Position numbers and translations under genes: made by a program
Shown here: positions 41,549-50,898 of the stretch, one piece after another
How positions within the stretch are numbered: position 1 is the first letter of the stretch
How the letters are laid out: every line of letters begins with the position of its first letter
From: Pyramidobacter sp. YE332
GTDB lineage: Bacteria; Synergistota; Synergistia; Synergistales; Dethiosulfovibrionaceae
Reading direction: 5' to 3'
Length of the DNA stretch: 64,000 nt
Assembly (NCBI RefSeq): GCF_033060595.1
Contig: NZ_CP133038.1
Coordinates: 434,001 to 498,000, forward strand
The notes under the pieces: model-generated
Told to the model about the DNA's origin: nothing
Databases searched by the model: none
Seen by the model: the letters and a program-made list of their open reading frames with translations, nothing else

Positions 41549-41597
41549 ACGAGTGCGGATGACTGGCGCACGATCCAGCCATCCGCACTCGTTTTTT
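41549..41597 (+). terminator. intrinsic terminator after the LarA-like gene
   Basis: ACGAGTGCGGATG (41549-41561) pairs with CATCCGCACTCGT (41580-41592), with extra inner pairing, followed by T6. Confidence 0.85.
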
Positions 41598-41702
41598 GCT
41601 GACGGGGCGCGCCGTGTCCCGGGGACGGGGCGGCGCTCATGCGCTCTTTACGGGGCGCGCTTTTTCGACAGGCGTCCGGGCGCCGGGCCTCCGCCGCCGG
41701 TT

Positions 41703-42302
41703 TCACTGGCCGCCGGTCGGCGTTCGTTCGGCGGCGATCTTCGCTTCGGCGAAGCGGAGCGCGGCGGCGTAGCTTTCCCGATCGGGACAATAGACGCGCA
41801 TCAACGTGCCGCGTTTCCCCTTGAGCAGGAGGACGCGCAGGGAACGCAGCTCGGCGGCGCGGGTGACGTCGCCCCAGCCGACGTGTTTTTCGACGCTGCG
41901 CGCGGAGAACGGCGGCGGCTCGATCGGATAGCAGAGGCAGTGGAGCGCTTTGCGCGACAGCGCTTTGGGATAGCACTTGAGGTTGTCGCAGTGCGCCCCT
42001 GTGCGGTCGAAGCGGTAGAGCGCGGCGTAGCGGTTGCGCATGACGAGAAAACAGACGACCGCGTAGAAGATCGCGAGCAGGACGCAGAAGTCGAAGGCGA
42101 CGATGGCGCCGCTCCATACGTGGGCGGCGGTAACGAATCCGTCGAAGTAAAACTGCGCGGCAAGCAGCACCAGCCAGGCGAGCAGGAAGGCGACCACGAG
42201 GATCGAAGCGAAGTCGAGCAGGATCAGCGGATTGGAACCGACCGGCACGCCGACGCGCCAGCTCAGCTCCGGTTCCTGCCGTTTCGTGACGGGAGAAGGC
42301 AT
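41703..42302 (-). CDS. hypothetical membrane protein
   Basis: A 199-aa protein with two long hydrophobic segments (about residues 27-50 and 64-86) in the N-terminal half and a soluble C-terminal domain of about 110 residues (cysteine-rich stretch AHCDNLKCYPKALSRKALHCLCYPIE near 103-128). The layout resembles small YcxB/PH-like membrane proteins, but I cannot assign a family. It stands alone, facing the LarA-like gene. The codon use and composition look normal for the region. Confidence 0.65.
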   Translation of the reverse strand: MPSPVTKRQEPELSWRVGVPVGSNPLILLDFASILVVAFLLAWLVLLAAQFYFDGFVTAAHVWSGAIVAFDFCVLLAIFYAVVCFLVMRNRYAALYRFDRTGAHCDNLKCYPKALSRKALHCLCYPIEPPPFSARSVEKHVGWGDVTRAAELRSLRVLLLKGKRGTLMRVYCPDRESYAAALRFAEAKIAAERTPTGGQ

Positions 42303-42741
42303 TTTTTTATTGAGCCCCTTTTTCTGAAAGATAAACCCCCGCGCGGCAAAAAATCCTGCCGCGGGGGCTTTTTTGTCAAGCGTCCACGGGCACTGTAATG
42401 CTATTTCTCAATTAATAAGGATGGGCGCCCTGCAAACTCTGTTAATGCTTTTTGTCAAAAATAGTATAACACAGCCGCCCGTCCCTTTCCACGCAAGAGC
42501 GTCGCCCGGCAAAAGGAAGCCGGATTTTTTCGCTTTTTCAAAGAACGGGCAAAATAAATCAGGTAAGGTCAATGCCTTAAATCGCAAAATTTGCGCGAGC
42601 GCTTCCTTTTTGAGGAAAGTCCGTACGTCGGGAACGGCCGGAGCCGACGGATGGGGGCGCTGCCGAGCGGCGAATGTGGTATGATAAATTGCCTCCGCGT
42701 GGGGGCGCAAATTCTTTTACAGAGGAAACGGAACTTTGATC
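42303..42741. other. intergenic region with orphan hairpin and repeat copy C
   Basis: A hairpin (CCCCCGCGCGGCA 42336-42348 with TGCCGCGGGGG 42357-42367, then CT6) reads as a plus-strand terminator with no obvious gene before it. Repeat copy C follows (42398-42470). The remaining sequence to 42741 is the upstream region of the EamA gene; no further gene is seen. Confidence 0.5.
42398..42470. repeat. short copy C of the dispersed element
   Basis: Ends AATGCTATTTCTCAA and, inverted, ATACTATTTTTGACAAAAAG resemble the terminal repeats of copies A and B. The inner segment CTGCAAACTCTGTTAATGCT matches the right end of copy D (near 60227). Confidence 0.5.
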
Positions 42742-43601
42742 ATGGGCAGACACTATCTTGCGGTCCTGACGGCCGTCGTTTTTTGGGGAGCTTCGTTCAT
42801 TGTCACGGCGATCGCCTACCGGACCATCGCGCCGCTGCAGCTGGGGCTGGTGCGCTCCGCGCTGGCGGCGCTGCTTTTTGCCGGTTGCAGGGCTGTGACG
42901 GGCGGCCGGCGAACAAGGATCTGCCGGCAATCGCTCTGAGCGGTTTTTTCGGCGTGACGCTCTATTTCTCCTTTCAGAATCTGGGGCTCGACATGACCTC
43001 GTCGTCGCACGCGGCGCTGATCGTGGCTTCCTATCCGGCGATCACGGTGCTGATGGAGTGCGCCGCGCGCCGAAGGATGCCGCCGCTGCGTCAGGTCGTC
43101 GGGATCCTCGTCGCCATCGCGGGAGTGGCGCTGCTGACGGGCGCGGCGGTGTCGCGGGGCCCGCGGGAGGCTCTGGGCAACTGGCTGCTGATCTCCACGG
43201 GCATCGCCTGGGGATTCTACAATCTGATCACTCAGAAGGTGGCGGTTCGCTATCCTGCGTCGATGCTGACGGCCTGGCAGATGCTCTTCGGCGCGCTCTT
43301 TTTCGTGCCGTTCGCCGCGTTCGAGGGGCGTCCCTGGATCATGCCGACGGTCTCGTCGGGGGCGGCGATCCTCTTTCTGGGCGTGTGCTGTTCGCTGCTG
43401 TCTTATCTGTTCTACAATTATTCGCTGACGGGGCTTTCGGCGTCTGCGGCGGCGGCGCTGCTGAATCTGGTGCCGGTGGTGGGCATCGTCTGTTCCTGCC
43501 TGGTGCTTCATGAAGCGGTTTCCGCGCGGCAGATCCTCGGCGGGCTGGTGATCGTCGCCGGGGTGTGGCTCAGTTCCGCCGCGGCGAAATCTACAGGCTG
43601 A
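42742..43601 (+). pseudogene. EamA/DMT family transporter, single-base frameshift
   Basis: A drug/metabolite transporter with ten predicted helices, split into two frames. The first frame (MGRHYLAVLTAVVFWGASF...) runs from 42742 to about 42902; the continuation (ANKDLPAIALSGFFGVTLYF...) is in a different frame and runs to 43601. One base is missing near 42901-42906 in a G/C-rich run. The two EamA halves are otherwise intact (286 aa if restored), so this is a recent lesion or a base-call error. It is followed at 26 bp by a PucR-type regulator. Confidence 0.75.
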
Positions 43602-43626
43602 AGCGGCGGTCAAGGGGGAGAGGGAA

Positions 43627-45261
43627 ATGGTTGTAACCGTACGGGACATTCTCAACATGCCCGAGTTCAAGGGCTTTCGCCTGCTGGGCGGAGCCGGCGG
43701 GCTGGGGCGCGAGGTGCTGCGCACGACGGTGGGCGACGCGCCGGACTGCTATAAATGGTCGCAGGGCGGCGAGTTCGTGATCACCTCGGGCTATCCGTTC
43801 CGCGATCCGGAAAACGTGGAACAGCTGATCCGCGGTTGCTGCGAGTCCGGCACGGCGGCCCTGGGCATCAAACTGGGGCGTTACATCGACAGGCTGCCGC
43901 CGCAGGCGCTGGCATTGGCCGATAAAATCGGTTATCCGCTGATCTCCATCCCGCTGGAAATGCCCTTCGCCGAGATCCTCCATCCCGTACAGTCGCGCGT
44001 CATCAGCGATCAGGCGCATCTGCTCCGCTATTCAAGCACCGTGCAGAAGGCCTTTTTCGACCTGAACGTGCAGTGCGCGAGCCTCGAGGATCTGCTGGAA
44101 ACGCTGCGCAATTTCACTCATCTCAACCTGGCGCTGCGCTGTACGGAAAGTTCTTTCGACCGTCTCTGCGCCGACGCAGGCCCTTTCCGGGAAGCGCTGG
44201 CGTCGCTGCCGCTGCCGGAAGTGCTGAAGCGCTATCCGTGGGAGAAAATCGCCCTCTGCGGCGAGTCCGCTTCCGCCTGGCTCGTTTTCGACGCGGAGCC
44301 GTCCCGGCTGCGCGAGTCCTGGAACGAGATCCCCATCACCCAGGCCAAGGGCGCGCTGCTGCTGTTCTTCCAGCGCTGGAGCTCGGGCGCGCAGGTGGAG
44401 CGGCGTTACCGCAACGAGTTCGTCATGGACATCCTCATGAACAACCTGCGCCTCAAGGACGAAGTGTGGAACCGCGCCCGTTCGTTCGGCTGGGATCTGG
44501 GCGGCGCCAAGAAAGTCGTGGTCTGCGACATCGACGACTACAAGAACCGCCTCACCCGCGCCATGGCCGCCGGGCAGGGGCCGGCCGTCCTCGAAGAGTC
44601 GAAGGGGCGCATCTTCGCCGTCTGCCGCGAGTTCATCGGCCGCATGGAAAAGCACGTGCCCTACGCGGAGATGAGCGACTCGGCCGCGTTTATCCTTTCC
44701 TCGCGGGGAATCTTCGAGGAAGAGCAGCGCCAGTTGGAATGCATTTTGACGCCGATGATGGAGCAGATCGCCGCGCAGACGGGCTTTTCCGTCACCGTGG
44801 GCGTCAGCGGCCGCTGCGGCGACGTGTTTCTCTGCTGGAAGGGCTACAATCAGGCGCGCACGGCGCTGGAGCTGACGCGGCGGACGGCCGGCGGCAACCG
44901 CATCGCCTGGTGGAACCGTATGGGAGCGCCGCGCGTGCTCTGTACGACGCTTCAGAATCCGGCGGCGCGGGAATTCGTCGAGGCGCAGCTGGGGCCGCTG
45001 CTGCGCTGCGACGCAGAAAAAAAGGAAGACACGCTGCGGCGCACGCTGGAAACGATGATCGCCTGCAACTGGAGCGTGAAGAAGAGCGCCGCGGCGCTGG
45101 GGCTTCATTACAATACGCTCAAATACCGATGGGGAAAGATCTGCTCCCTGCTGAGCGAGGATTTTTCCAGCAGCGAAAGCCGTTTCTGCGCGGAACTGGC
45201 GCTGAAGATGAAACAGATGGACGATTTTAGTGAAGAATCTTTGTCTGATAAGTTCATTTAG
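43627..45261 (+). CDS. PucR family transcriptional regulator
   Basis: A 544-aa regulator. The N-terminal PucR domain (VTVRDILNMPEFKGFRLLGGAGGLGREV...GEFVITSGYPF, about 1-125) is the ligand-sensing module of purine- and amino-acid-catabolic regulators. The C-terminal PucR-type helix-turn-helix includes NWSVKKSAAALGLHYNTLKYRWGKI near 480-510. It precedes two membrane proteins and two M20D amidohydrolases on the same strand, its likely targets, separated by a 160-bp gap that would hold their promoter. Confidence 0.9.
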   Translation: MVVTVRDILNMPEFKGFRLLGGAGGLGREVLRTTVGDAPDCYKWSQGGEFVITSGYPFRDPENVEQLIRGCCESGTAALGIKLGRYIDRLPPQALALADKIGYPLISIPLEMPFAEILHPVQSRVISDQAHLLRYSSTVQKAFFDLNVQCASLEDLLETLRNFTHLNLALRCTESSFDRLCADAGPFREALASLPLPEVLKRYPWEKIALCGESASAWLVFDAEPSRLRESWNEIPITQAKGALLLFFQRWSSGAQVERRYRNEFVMDILMNNLRLKDEVWNRARSFGWDLGGAKKVVVCDIDDYKNRLTRAMAAGQGPAVLEESKGRIFAVCREFIGRMEKHVPYAEMSDSAAFILSSRGIFEEEQRQLECILTPMMEQIAAQTGFSVTVGVSGRCGDVFLCWKGYNQARTALELTRRTAGGNRIAWWNRMGAPRVLCTTLQNPAAREFVEAQLGPLLRCDAEKKEDTLRRTLETMIACNWSVKKSAAALGLHYNTLKYRWGKICSLLSEDFSSSESRFCAELALKMKQMDDFSEESLSDKFI

Positions 45262-45428
45262 ACGAGAATCACTGTTTCGGGAACGGAATATTAAAATTTC
45301 ATGATCGTTTTTCGTCGTGAAATAACGATGAAAAGAAAAACAAGAATTTGGATAATGGTCTCGGCGCTCGAAAGTCATGCTTTCGCGGCGCGGAGATCAT
45401 TTTTATTCTTTAATGGGGAGGTCTTGTG

Positions 45429-46175
45429 ATGCCGCAGGAAGTTTTTCAGGTTGCAAACAACGCGGTGGTGTGGTTCCTCTGCTTTATCGTCGTAGCGGTG
45501 GCGCTGATCCAGTCGCTGCTCTACATCCGTCTGTCGCTGAAGGCGGCCGACGCGATCGGTTTCGAGCGGCGCAACGTGTACAAGGGGTTGTGGACGGGCG
45601 CGGTCTCGTCGGTGGGGCCGTCGTTCGCGGTGTTCCTCGTCATGGTCGGCCTGATCAGCGCCGTGGGCGCGCCGATCGCATGGCTGCGCTGTTCGATCAT
45701 CGGCTCGGCGCCGATCGAGATGACGGGGGCGATGCTGGGCGCTCAGGCGTACGGCGTCGAACTCAACTCGGCCCAATACGATCTCAACGCGCTGGCCGCC
45801 TCGTGGTGGACGATGTCGGTGAACGGCATCGGCTGGCTGATCGTGGCCGCGGTGCTGACGCCCCATCTGGAAAAGGTGCGCGCCAAGTTTGGCGGCGGCG
45901 ACGCCCGCTGGCTGGTGCTCATCGCCGTGGCGGCGACGACCGGCTGTTACGGCTACCTCAGCGCCGACACGATCGGCAAGGCGCTGCGCAATTACCGCAA
46001 GGCGCTCGCCGCGGGCGGCTCGGGCACGACGCCGCTGCAGCCGATGATCGCCACGATTGCGGCCGGCATCGCCATGGCGATCCTGATCCGCGTCTCGAAA
46101 AAACGTCCCAAGCTGCGCGAGTACAATCTCGGTCTGGCCATGCTGGCCGGCATGATCGTGGCTACGTTCTTTTAA
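45429..46175 (+). CDS. DUF5058-type integral membrane protein
   Basis: A 248-aa membrane protein with about five or six helices and a conserved-looking GAVSSVGPSFAVFLVMVGLISAVGAPIAWLR segment near residues 55-85. I recognise it as DUF5058-like; the function is not established. ATG 45429 lies 8 bp after GGGGAGG. With the next gene it may form a two-subunit carrier for the substrate of the M20D hydrolases that follow, which is inference from gene order. Confidence 0.7.
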   Translation: MPQEVFQVANNAVVWFLCFIVVAVALIQSLLYIRLSLKAADAIGFERRNVYKGLWTGAVSSVGPSFAVFLVMVGLISAVGAPIAWLRCSIIGSAPIEMTGAMLGAQAYGVELNSAQYDLNALAASWWTMSVNGIGWLIVAAVLTPHLEKVRAKFGGGDARWLVLIAVAATTGCYGYLSADTIGKALRNYRKALAAGGSGTTPLQPMIATIAAGIAMAILIRVSKKRPKLREYNLGLAMLAGMIVATFF

Positions 46176-46199
46176 TCGCAGGAAGAGAGGGGAAAACTC

Positions 46200-46883
46200 A
46201 TGTCTGACAAACTTTCGGCTTTCGGCGGCGTGTGGAACCGTCCGGCCCGCGGCATCGGCGTGACGACGCTGTGGATCGTGATCGTGGCCTGCTTCTTCCC
46301 GAACCTGTATCTCTATCTCGTTCACGGCGCGTGGCCCGGCTGGGGCGCGGCGTTCCAGGCCTGGCTGATGATCGTCTCGATCTGCGGCGCCGTGTACTTC
46401 ATCGAACCGATCTCCTACTTCCCTGTGCTTGGCGAAGTGGGCATCTACATCGCCTTCCTGACGGGCAACATCGGCAATCTGCGCGTGCCCTGCTCGGCGG
46501 CGGCGCAGGAAGCTGTCGGCACCGAGAGCGGTTCGCCCGAGGCGTTGATCGTCTCCACCGTGGGGCTGACGGGCTCGGTGGTCGTCAACCTGTTCTTCGT
46601 CACGCTGGCGGCGGTGGCGGGCGCTTCGGTGCTCTCCGTGCTGCCCGCGGGCATCGTCTCGGCGTTCAAGAGCTGCGCCGTGCCGGCGGTCTTCGGCGCC
46701 ATGTTCGTTTCCTGCGTCATTAAGGAACCGCTGCTGGCCGTTCCCGGCATCGGCATCCCCGGGCTGCTTTTCGCCAGCGGCAGGCCGGCGCTGCAACATC
46801 CGGCCACGCTGATCCTCGGTGCGGTGTTCGGCACGATCATCACGGCGCGGGTGCTTTACAAAGCCGGCATCATCAAGAAGTAA
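46200..46883 (+). CDS. hypothetical integral membrane protein, partner of the DUF5058 gene
   Basis: A 227-aa membrane protein with about six helices. A charged-poor core and conserved-looking TGNIGNLRVPCSAAAQEAVGTE (about 96-118), which might be a substrate or ion-binding loop. Family not recognised. It starts 24 bp after the DUF5058 stop with AGGAAGAGAGG upstream and is followed 64 bp later by the first amidohydrolase. The consistent order PucR, membrane pair, M20D pair argues for one catabolic operon. Confidence 0.65.
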   Translation: MSDKLSAFGGVWNRPARGIGVTTLWIVIVACFFPNLYLYLVHGAWPGWGAAFQAWLMIVSICGAVYFIEPISYFPVLGEVGIYIAFLTGNIGNLRVPCSAAAQEAVGTESGSPEALIVSTVGLTGSVVVNLFFVTLAAVAGASVLSVLPAGIVSAFKSCAVPAVFGAMFVSCVIKEPLLAVPGIGIPGLLFASGRPALQHPATLILGAVFGTIITARVLYKAGIIKK

Positions 46884-46947
46884 ATTTGCCGTTCCGCCTG
46901 TCCGTCCCGGGCAGGCGGAATTTCATGAAAACAAAGGAGAGTACGCA

Positions 46948-48141
46948 ATGGACACTGTTTTGAACGAGGCTCAGGCGCTCCAGGAGCGGATCCGCGGCTG
47001 GCGGCGCGAGCTCCACGCCTTCCCCGAAGTCGGGCTGGAGACGCCGTGGACCGAGGACTATCTCTGCCGCCAGCTCGACGCCATGGGGGCCGAATACCGC
47101 CGCGGCGTGGGCGGGCACGGCGTCGCCGCCGTGGTCAGGGGAGAACTGCCGGGCCGTTGCCTGATGTTCCGCTGCGACTGCGACGGTCTGCCGATCCGCG
47201 AGGAGTCGGGCGAATCGTTCTCGTCGCAGAACGAAAACATGCACGCCTGCGGGCACGACGCCCACAGCGCCATGGGGCTGGGCGCCGTCAAACTGCTGCT
47301 GGCGCGCCGGCGCAAACTGAACGGCGCGGTCAAGGTGCTGTTCCAGCCCGCCGAAGAGATCGGCGCGGGCGCGAAGGCGATGATGGCCGGCGGCTGCCTT
47401 GAAGATCCAACGCCCGACGCGGCGTTTGCGATCCACGTGTCGATGGGATCGGGCGAAAACAAAAAAGCCGGTTCCTTCCATTTTATCAAAGGCGCGGCGC
47501 TGGCCTGCATGGACAAGTTCGAGATCGATCTGACGGGCAAGGGCAGCCACGGCGCCATCCCCGAGATGTCGCGCGATCCCGTCGTGGCGGCGGAACGGAT
47601 CGTCACCGGAGTGCAGACCATCGTCAGCCGCAACGCCTGCCCGATGTGCCCCTCGGTCGTCTCCGTGTGCCAGTTCGAGGCCGGCGAGACGTCCAACGTC
47701 ATCCCCGAGACGGCCCGTCTGGTGGGCACGGCGCGCACGCTGTGGCCGCAGACGCGCGACCTGATCGAGCGGCGCTTGGGCGAGATCGCCCGCCTGACGG
47801 CGGAGAGCATGGGCGTGAAAGCCGGCGTGAAATACACGCGCGGCGCGCCGCCCTTGCTGAACGACGAAAAGGTGATCGGCGCGGCGCAAAAGACGGCGGC
47901 GGCCCTGTTCGGCGGCGAAAACGCGCTGTTCGTGAACGAGCCGATGCTGGCCGGCGACGATTTCGCCTTTTACACGGAACATGTTCCCGGCGCCATGGCG
48001 TTCCTCGTCGTGCCGCCGCCCGACGGACCCGCGTACAACATGCACAACTGCCATTTCCGCATCGACGACCGCTGGCTGTGGCGCGGCACGGCGCTGTTCG
48101 CGGCGCTGGCGCTCGAGTGGCTTGCGAAGGAGGGCGAATGA
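46948..48141 (+). CDS. M20D family amidohydrolase
   Basis: A 397-aa zinc amidohydrolase of the hippurate hydrolase / N-acyl-amino-acid amidohydrolase (peptidase M20D) family. Metal-binding motifs: FRCDCDGLPI near 73, HACGHDAHSAMGLG near 105 and FQPAEEIGAGAKAM near 140 with the catalytic Glu pair; a final His is in YNMHNCHFRIDD. ATG 46948 follows AAAGGAGAG; the longer frame has no site. It acts on N-acylated amino acids or amide-capped peptides in the cytoplasm. Paralogue of the next gene. Confidence 0.93.
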   Translation: MDTVLNEAQALQERIRGWRRELHAFPEVGLETPWTEDYLCRQLDAMGAEYRRGVGGHGVAAVVRGELPGRCLMFRCDCDGLPIREESGESFSSQNENMHACGHDAHSAMGLGAVKLLLARRRKLNGAVKVLFQPAEEIGAGAKAMMAGGCLEDPTPDAAFAIHVSMGSGENKKAGSFHFIKGAALACMDKFEIDLTGKGSHGAIPEMSRDPVVAAERIVTGVQTIVSRNACPMCPSVVSVCQFEAGETSNVIPETARLVGTARTLWPQTRDLIERRLGEIARLTAESMGVKAGVKYTRGAPPLLNDEKVIGAAQKTAAALFGGENALFVNEPMLAGDDFAFYTEHVPGAMAFLVVPPPDGPAYNMHNCHFRIDDRWLWRGTALFAALALEWLAKEGE

Positions 48142-48142
48142 C

Positions 48143-49333
48143 ATGAAAACGATCCTTGACGAAGCGAAAGAGCTCAGTTCCCAGATCGTCGCCTGGCGGC
48201 GCGAGCTGCACCAGTTCCCCGAGCTGGGGCTGGAAACTCCCCAGACCGAAGCCTACATCTGCGCGGCGCTCGATTCGCTCGGCGTGCCGTACCGCAAAGG
48301 CGTGGGCGGTCACGGCGTCGTCGCCCTGATCGAAGGGCGTCCCGGCAAGTGCTTCACCTGGCGCGCCGACTGCGACGGCCTGCCTGTCGTGGAACAGACG
48401 CCGGTGGACTACGCCTCGAAAAACGGCTGCATGCACGCCTGCGGCCACGACACGCACGCCGCCATGGCGCTGGGCGCGGCATCCCTGCTGATGAAACACA
48501 AAGACGAACTGAACGGCACGGTGAAGATCCTCTTCCAGCCCGGCGAGGAGACCGGCAACGGCGCCAACGCCATGATCGCCGACGGCTGCCTCGAGAATCC
48601 GCACACCGATTTCATCGTCGGCCTTCACGCCGGTTCCATCGCGCCGCACGACTGGCCGGCGGGCACGTTCGGATTCTATCCCGGCGCGTTCATGTCCTTC
48701 CTCGACAGCTGGCAGTGCACCATCACCGGCAAGGGCGGTCACGGCGCCTTCCCGTCGCTGGCCGTCGATCCCGTGCTGATCGCCGCCCGCGTCATCGACG
48801 CCTGGCAGAGCCTCGTCAGCCGCGAACAGAGCGCCACGAAGCCGATGGTCCTGTCGGTCTGCAAGGTGCGCACGCCCGGCGCGGCCTTCAACATCATCCC
48901 CGACACCTGCGTGATGAACGGTACGGCCCGCGCCCTTTCCGAGGAGGAGCGCTGCCGCATCGAAGAGCGCATGAGGAACATGGCGGAGCTGATCGCCGAG
49001 GCGTCGGGCGCCACGGCCGAGCTGGTCTGGACGCGCGGCGCCGCCAATCTGGTCAACGATCCGGCGGCGACCGAAGAAGTCGTCGCCATCGGGCGCGAAC
49101 TCTTCGGCGACGAAGCCTTCCTGCGCGTGCCGCTGCCCACCACGGGCGGCGAGGATTTCGCCGGCTATCTGCTCAAGGGGCCGGGAACCTTCCTGCTCAT
49201 GTACACGCCCTCGTCCCACGGCCCCACGCCGCAGCACAGCCCGCGCTTCGAGATCGACGACGGCATCCTCTGGCGCGGCGCCGCCATGGCCGCCGGCAGC
49301 GCCATGACGTGGCTGGCGCGCCACGGCCGCTGA
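48143..49333 (+). CDS. M20D family amidohydrolase, tandem paralogue
   Basis: A 396-aa paralogue starting one base after the previous stop (GGAGGG upstream). The catalytic and metal motifs are intact: WRADCDGLPV, HACGHDTHAAMALGAA and FQPGEETGNGANAM. Overall similarity with its neighbour is high at the N-terminus (both WRRELH-x-FPE-x-GLETP) and lower in the lid domain, suggesting two related substrates. It ends at a bidirectional terminator. Confidence 0.93.
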   Translation: MKTILDEAKELSSQIVAWRRELHQFPELGLETPQTEAYICAALDSLGVPYRKGVGGHGVVALIEGRPGKCFTWRADCDGLPVVEQTPVDYASKNGCMHACGHDTHAAMALGAASLLMKHKDELNGTVKILFQPGEETGNGANAMIADGCLENPHTDFIVGLHAGSIAPHDWPAGTFGFYPGAFMSFLDSWQCTITGKGGHGAFPSLAVDPVLIAARVIDAWQSLVSREQSATKPMVLSVCKVRTPGAAFNIIPDTCVMNGTARALSEEERCRIEERMRNMAELIAEASGATAELVWTRGAANLVNDPAATEEVVAIGRELFGDEAFLRVPLPTTGGEDFAGYLLKGPGTFLLMYTPSSHGPTPQHSPRFEIDDGILWRGAAMAAGSAMTWLARHGR

Positions 49334-49347
49334 GATTCCGCGGCGAC

Positions 49348-49395
49348 AAAAAAACGGTTCTTCGGCATGACGAACGCCGGAGAACCGTTTTTTTT
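49348..49395. terminator. bidirectional terminator between convergent genes
   Basis: A stem of A7-CGGTTCTTCGG (49348-49365) and CCGGAGAACCG-T8 (49377-49395), with one G-U pair. Serves the M20D operon and the minus-strand TSUP gene. Confidence 0.85.
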
Positions 49396-49405
49396 CGAGA
49401 ACGAA

Positions 49406-49421
49406 TGTTCCACGTGGAACA
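49406..49421. promoter_or_regulatory. parS-like site (perfect palindrome)
   Basis: TGTTCCACGTGGAACA, identical to the site at 24901. Intergenic, between a terminator and the 3' end of the TSUP gene. Confidence 0.7.
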
Positions 49422-49473
49422 ACCGATCGAGAGCGCAGCGCGGAAGCGCTTTCGGGCGGGGGATGATTTTTTC

Positions 49474-50199
49474 TCACTTGAAGAGCATCAGGAGCCCGGA
49501 GGCGATCAGATAGCCGTAGACGAGCAGGCGCAGGCGCTTGGGGTCGAGGCGGCGGAAGATTTTCCCGCCGATCCAGGCGCCCAGCAGCAGCGAAACGAGG
49601 ACGAGCCCGTACGCGCGGAGCGTGGCGGCGGTAAAGGCCCCGTTGCGCCAACGCATAAACGTGGTGATGCAGGCGGTGAAGCAAAAATGAGCGTTCAGCG
49701 AGGCGCGGTATTCGTCGTTGCTGTCGGTGGCGGCCAGCAGGTAGAGGGCCATGGGCGGCCCGCCGACGGAGAAGAGCCCCGAGAGCGCGCCGGCCAGCGC
49801 GCCGGCGATGGCTCCGTTGCGCGGCGTCGGCCTGATGCGGAGGCGGCCGCTGAAGAAGATCGAATAAACGCCCAGCGCGACCAGCGCGGCGCCGAGACTG
49901 CGAACCATGAACCCGTCGGCGGCGCCGGCGGAAAGCTGCACCGACAGAGCCGCAAAAACCAGCGCCGTCACAGCGCAGGGCAGCACGGTCTTCCAACGGA
50001 TGTACCTGAAGCTGCTGGCGGCGACGAAAACGGCCGTCGTCGAGCCGCACAGGCCGGAGAGGGCGACCGCTTGCGCGTAGGGGAAGAGGTAGGGCAGCCG
50101 CGACATGTTCACCGGCCCGTAGCCGAAACCGCAGACGGCCTGGATGACCGCGCCGATCAGGCTGACCGAGAAGGCTGCGGCGAAAGTGAGAGGCGGCAT
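49474..50199 (-). CDS. TSUP family transporter (TauE/SafE)
   Basis: A 241-aa membrane protein with about seven helices. The two TauE/SafE half-repeats are visible, with the conserved IQAVCGFGYGPVNM near the start and LSGLFSVGGPPMALYLLAAT near 137. Family members export or import sulfonates, sulfite or other organic anions. AGTGAGAGG precedes the ATG. A damaged paralogue lies immediately upstream at 50319-50898, so the pair arose by duplication. Confidence 0.9.
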   Translation of the reverse strand: MPPLTFAAAFSVSLIGAVIQAVCGFGYGPVNMSRLPYLFPYAQAVALSGLCGSTTAVFVAASSFRYIRWKTVLPCAVTALVFAALSVQLSAGAADGFMVRSLGAALVALGVYSIFFSGRLRIRPTPRNGAIAGALAGALSGLFSVGGPPMALYLLAATDSNDEYRASLNAHFCFTACITTFMRWRNGAFTAATLRAYGLVLVSLLLGAWIGGKIFRRLDPKRLRLLVYGYLIASGLLMLFK

Positions 50200-50318
50200 G
50201 AAGAAAACTCCTTTTCAATGGGGGAATGTATCCACTTTACGCTTTCCGGCGCGCCTTTTCAAGCGCGAAAAAAACAAAGGCCGCTTTCCGCGGGGCGGTC
50301 CCCGCCGGCGCTCGGAAC

Positions 50319-50898
50319 TCAGCGGAAGAGCAGCAGCGCGCCGGAGAAGATCAGGTAAGCGTAAACTATTTTGCGCAGCTTCGCCCCGTCGAGTTTGTGG
50401 AAGACTTTGTTGCCGACGAGAATGCTCAGCCCGACGGCGGCGGCCAGCAGCAGCCAGACCCGCAGCACCTGCGCCGTGATGATGCCGTTGCGCCAGCGCG
50501 CCGGCGATGCAGCCGTTGAACGGCGACGCCTTGATGCGGATCCGGCCGCTGAAGAACACCGAATATACGCCCAGAGCGATGAGGATGACGCCCAGCGAAC
50601 GAGTGAGCGCCTTTTCGGCGGCGCCGACGGAAAGATAGACCGACAGGCTGGAAAAGATCATCCCGCAGATCAGGCACGGCACCAGCTTTTTCCAGCTGAT
50701 GAAGCGGTACGTATTGGACAGCAGCAGCAGATCGATCGTCAGCCCGCAGAGAGTGACCACCGATACGGACTGCATGTAGGGCATCAGGTAAGGCCAGACC
50801 GACATGGCCACGGCGCCGAGCCCGAAGCCGCAGACGGTGTTGATGATCCCGCCGGCGGCCGCGGAGCTCATCAAAAGCGCGAGGGTGAGGACATTCAT
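50319..50898 (-). pseudogene. TSUP family transporter with internal deletion and frameshift
   Basis: The N-terminal part (MNVLTLALLMSSAAAGG... to FNGCIAGALA, about 135 aa) and a C-terminal part in another frame (RNGIITAQVLRVWLLLAAA... to IFSGALLLFR) both match the intact paralogue at 49474. About 45-50 residues between them, including the SVGGPP core, are missing. The join sits on CGCTGGCG, a sequence expected on both sides of the gap, which points to a microhomology deletion. Non-functional as a transporter. Confidence 0.8.

Noticed and set aside
40236-41588. 450-codon minus-strand frame opposite the LarA-like gene
   Set aside because: Shadow frame; the plus strand has a consensus promoter, ribosome site, catalytic residues and terminator.
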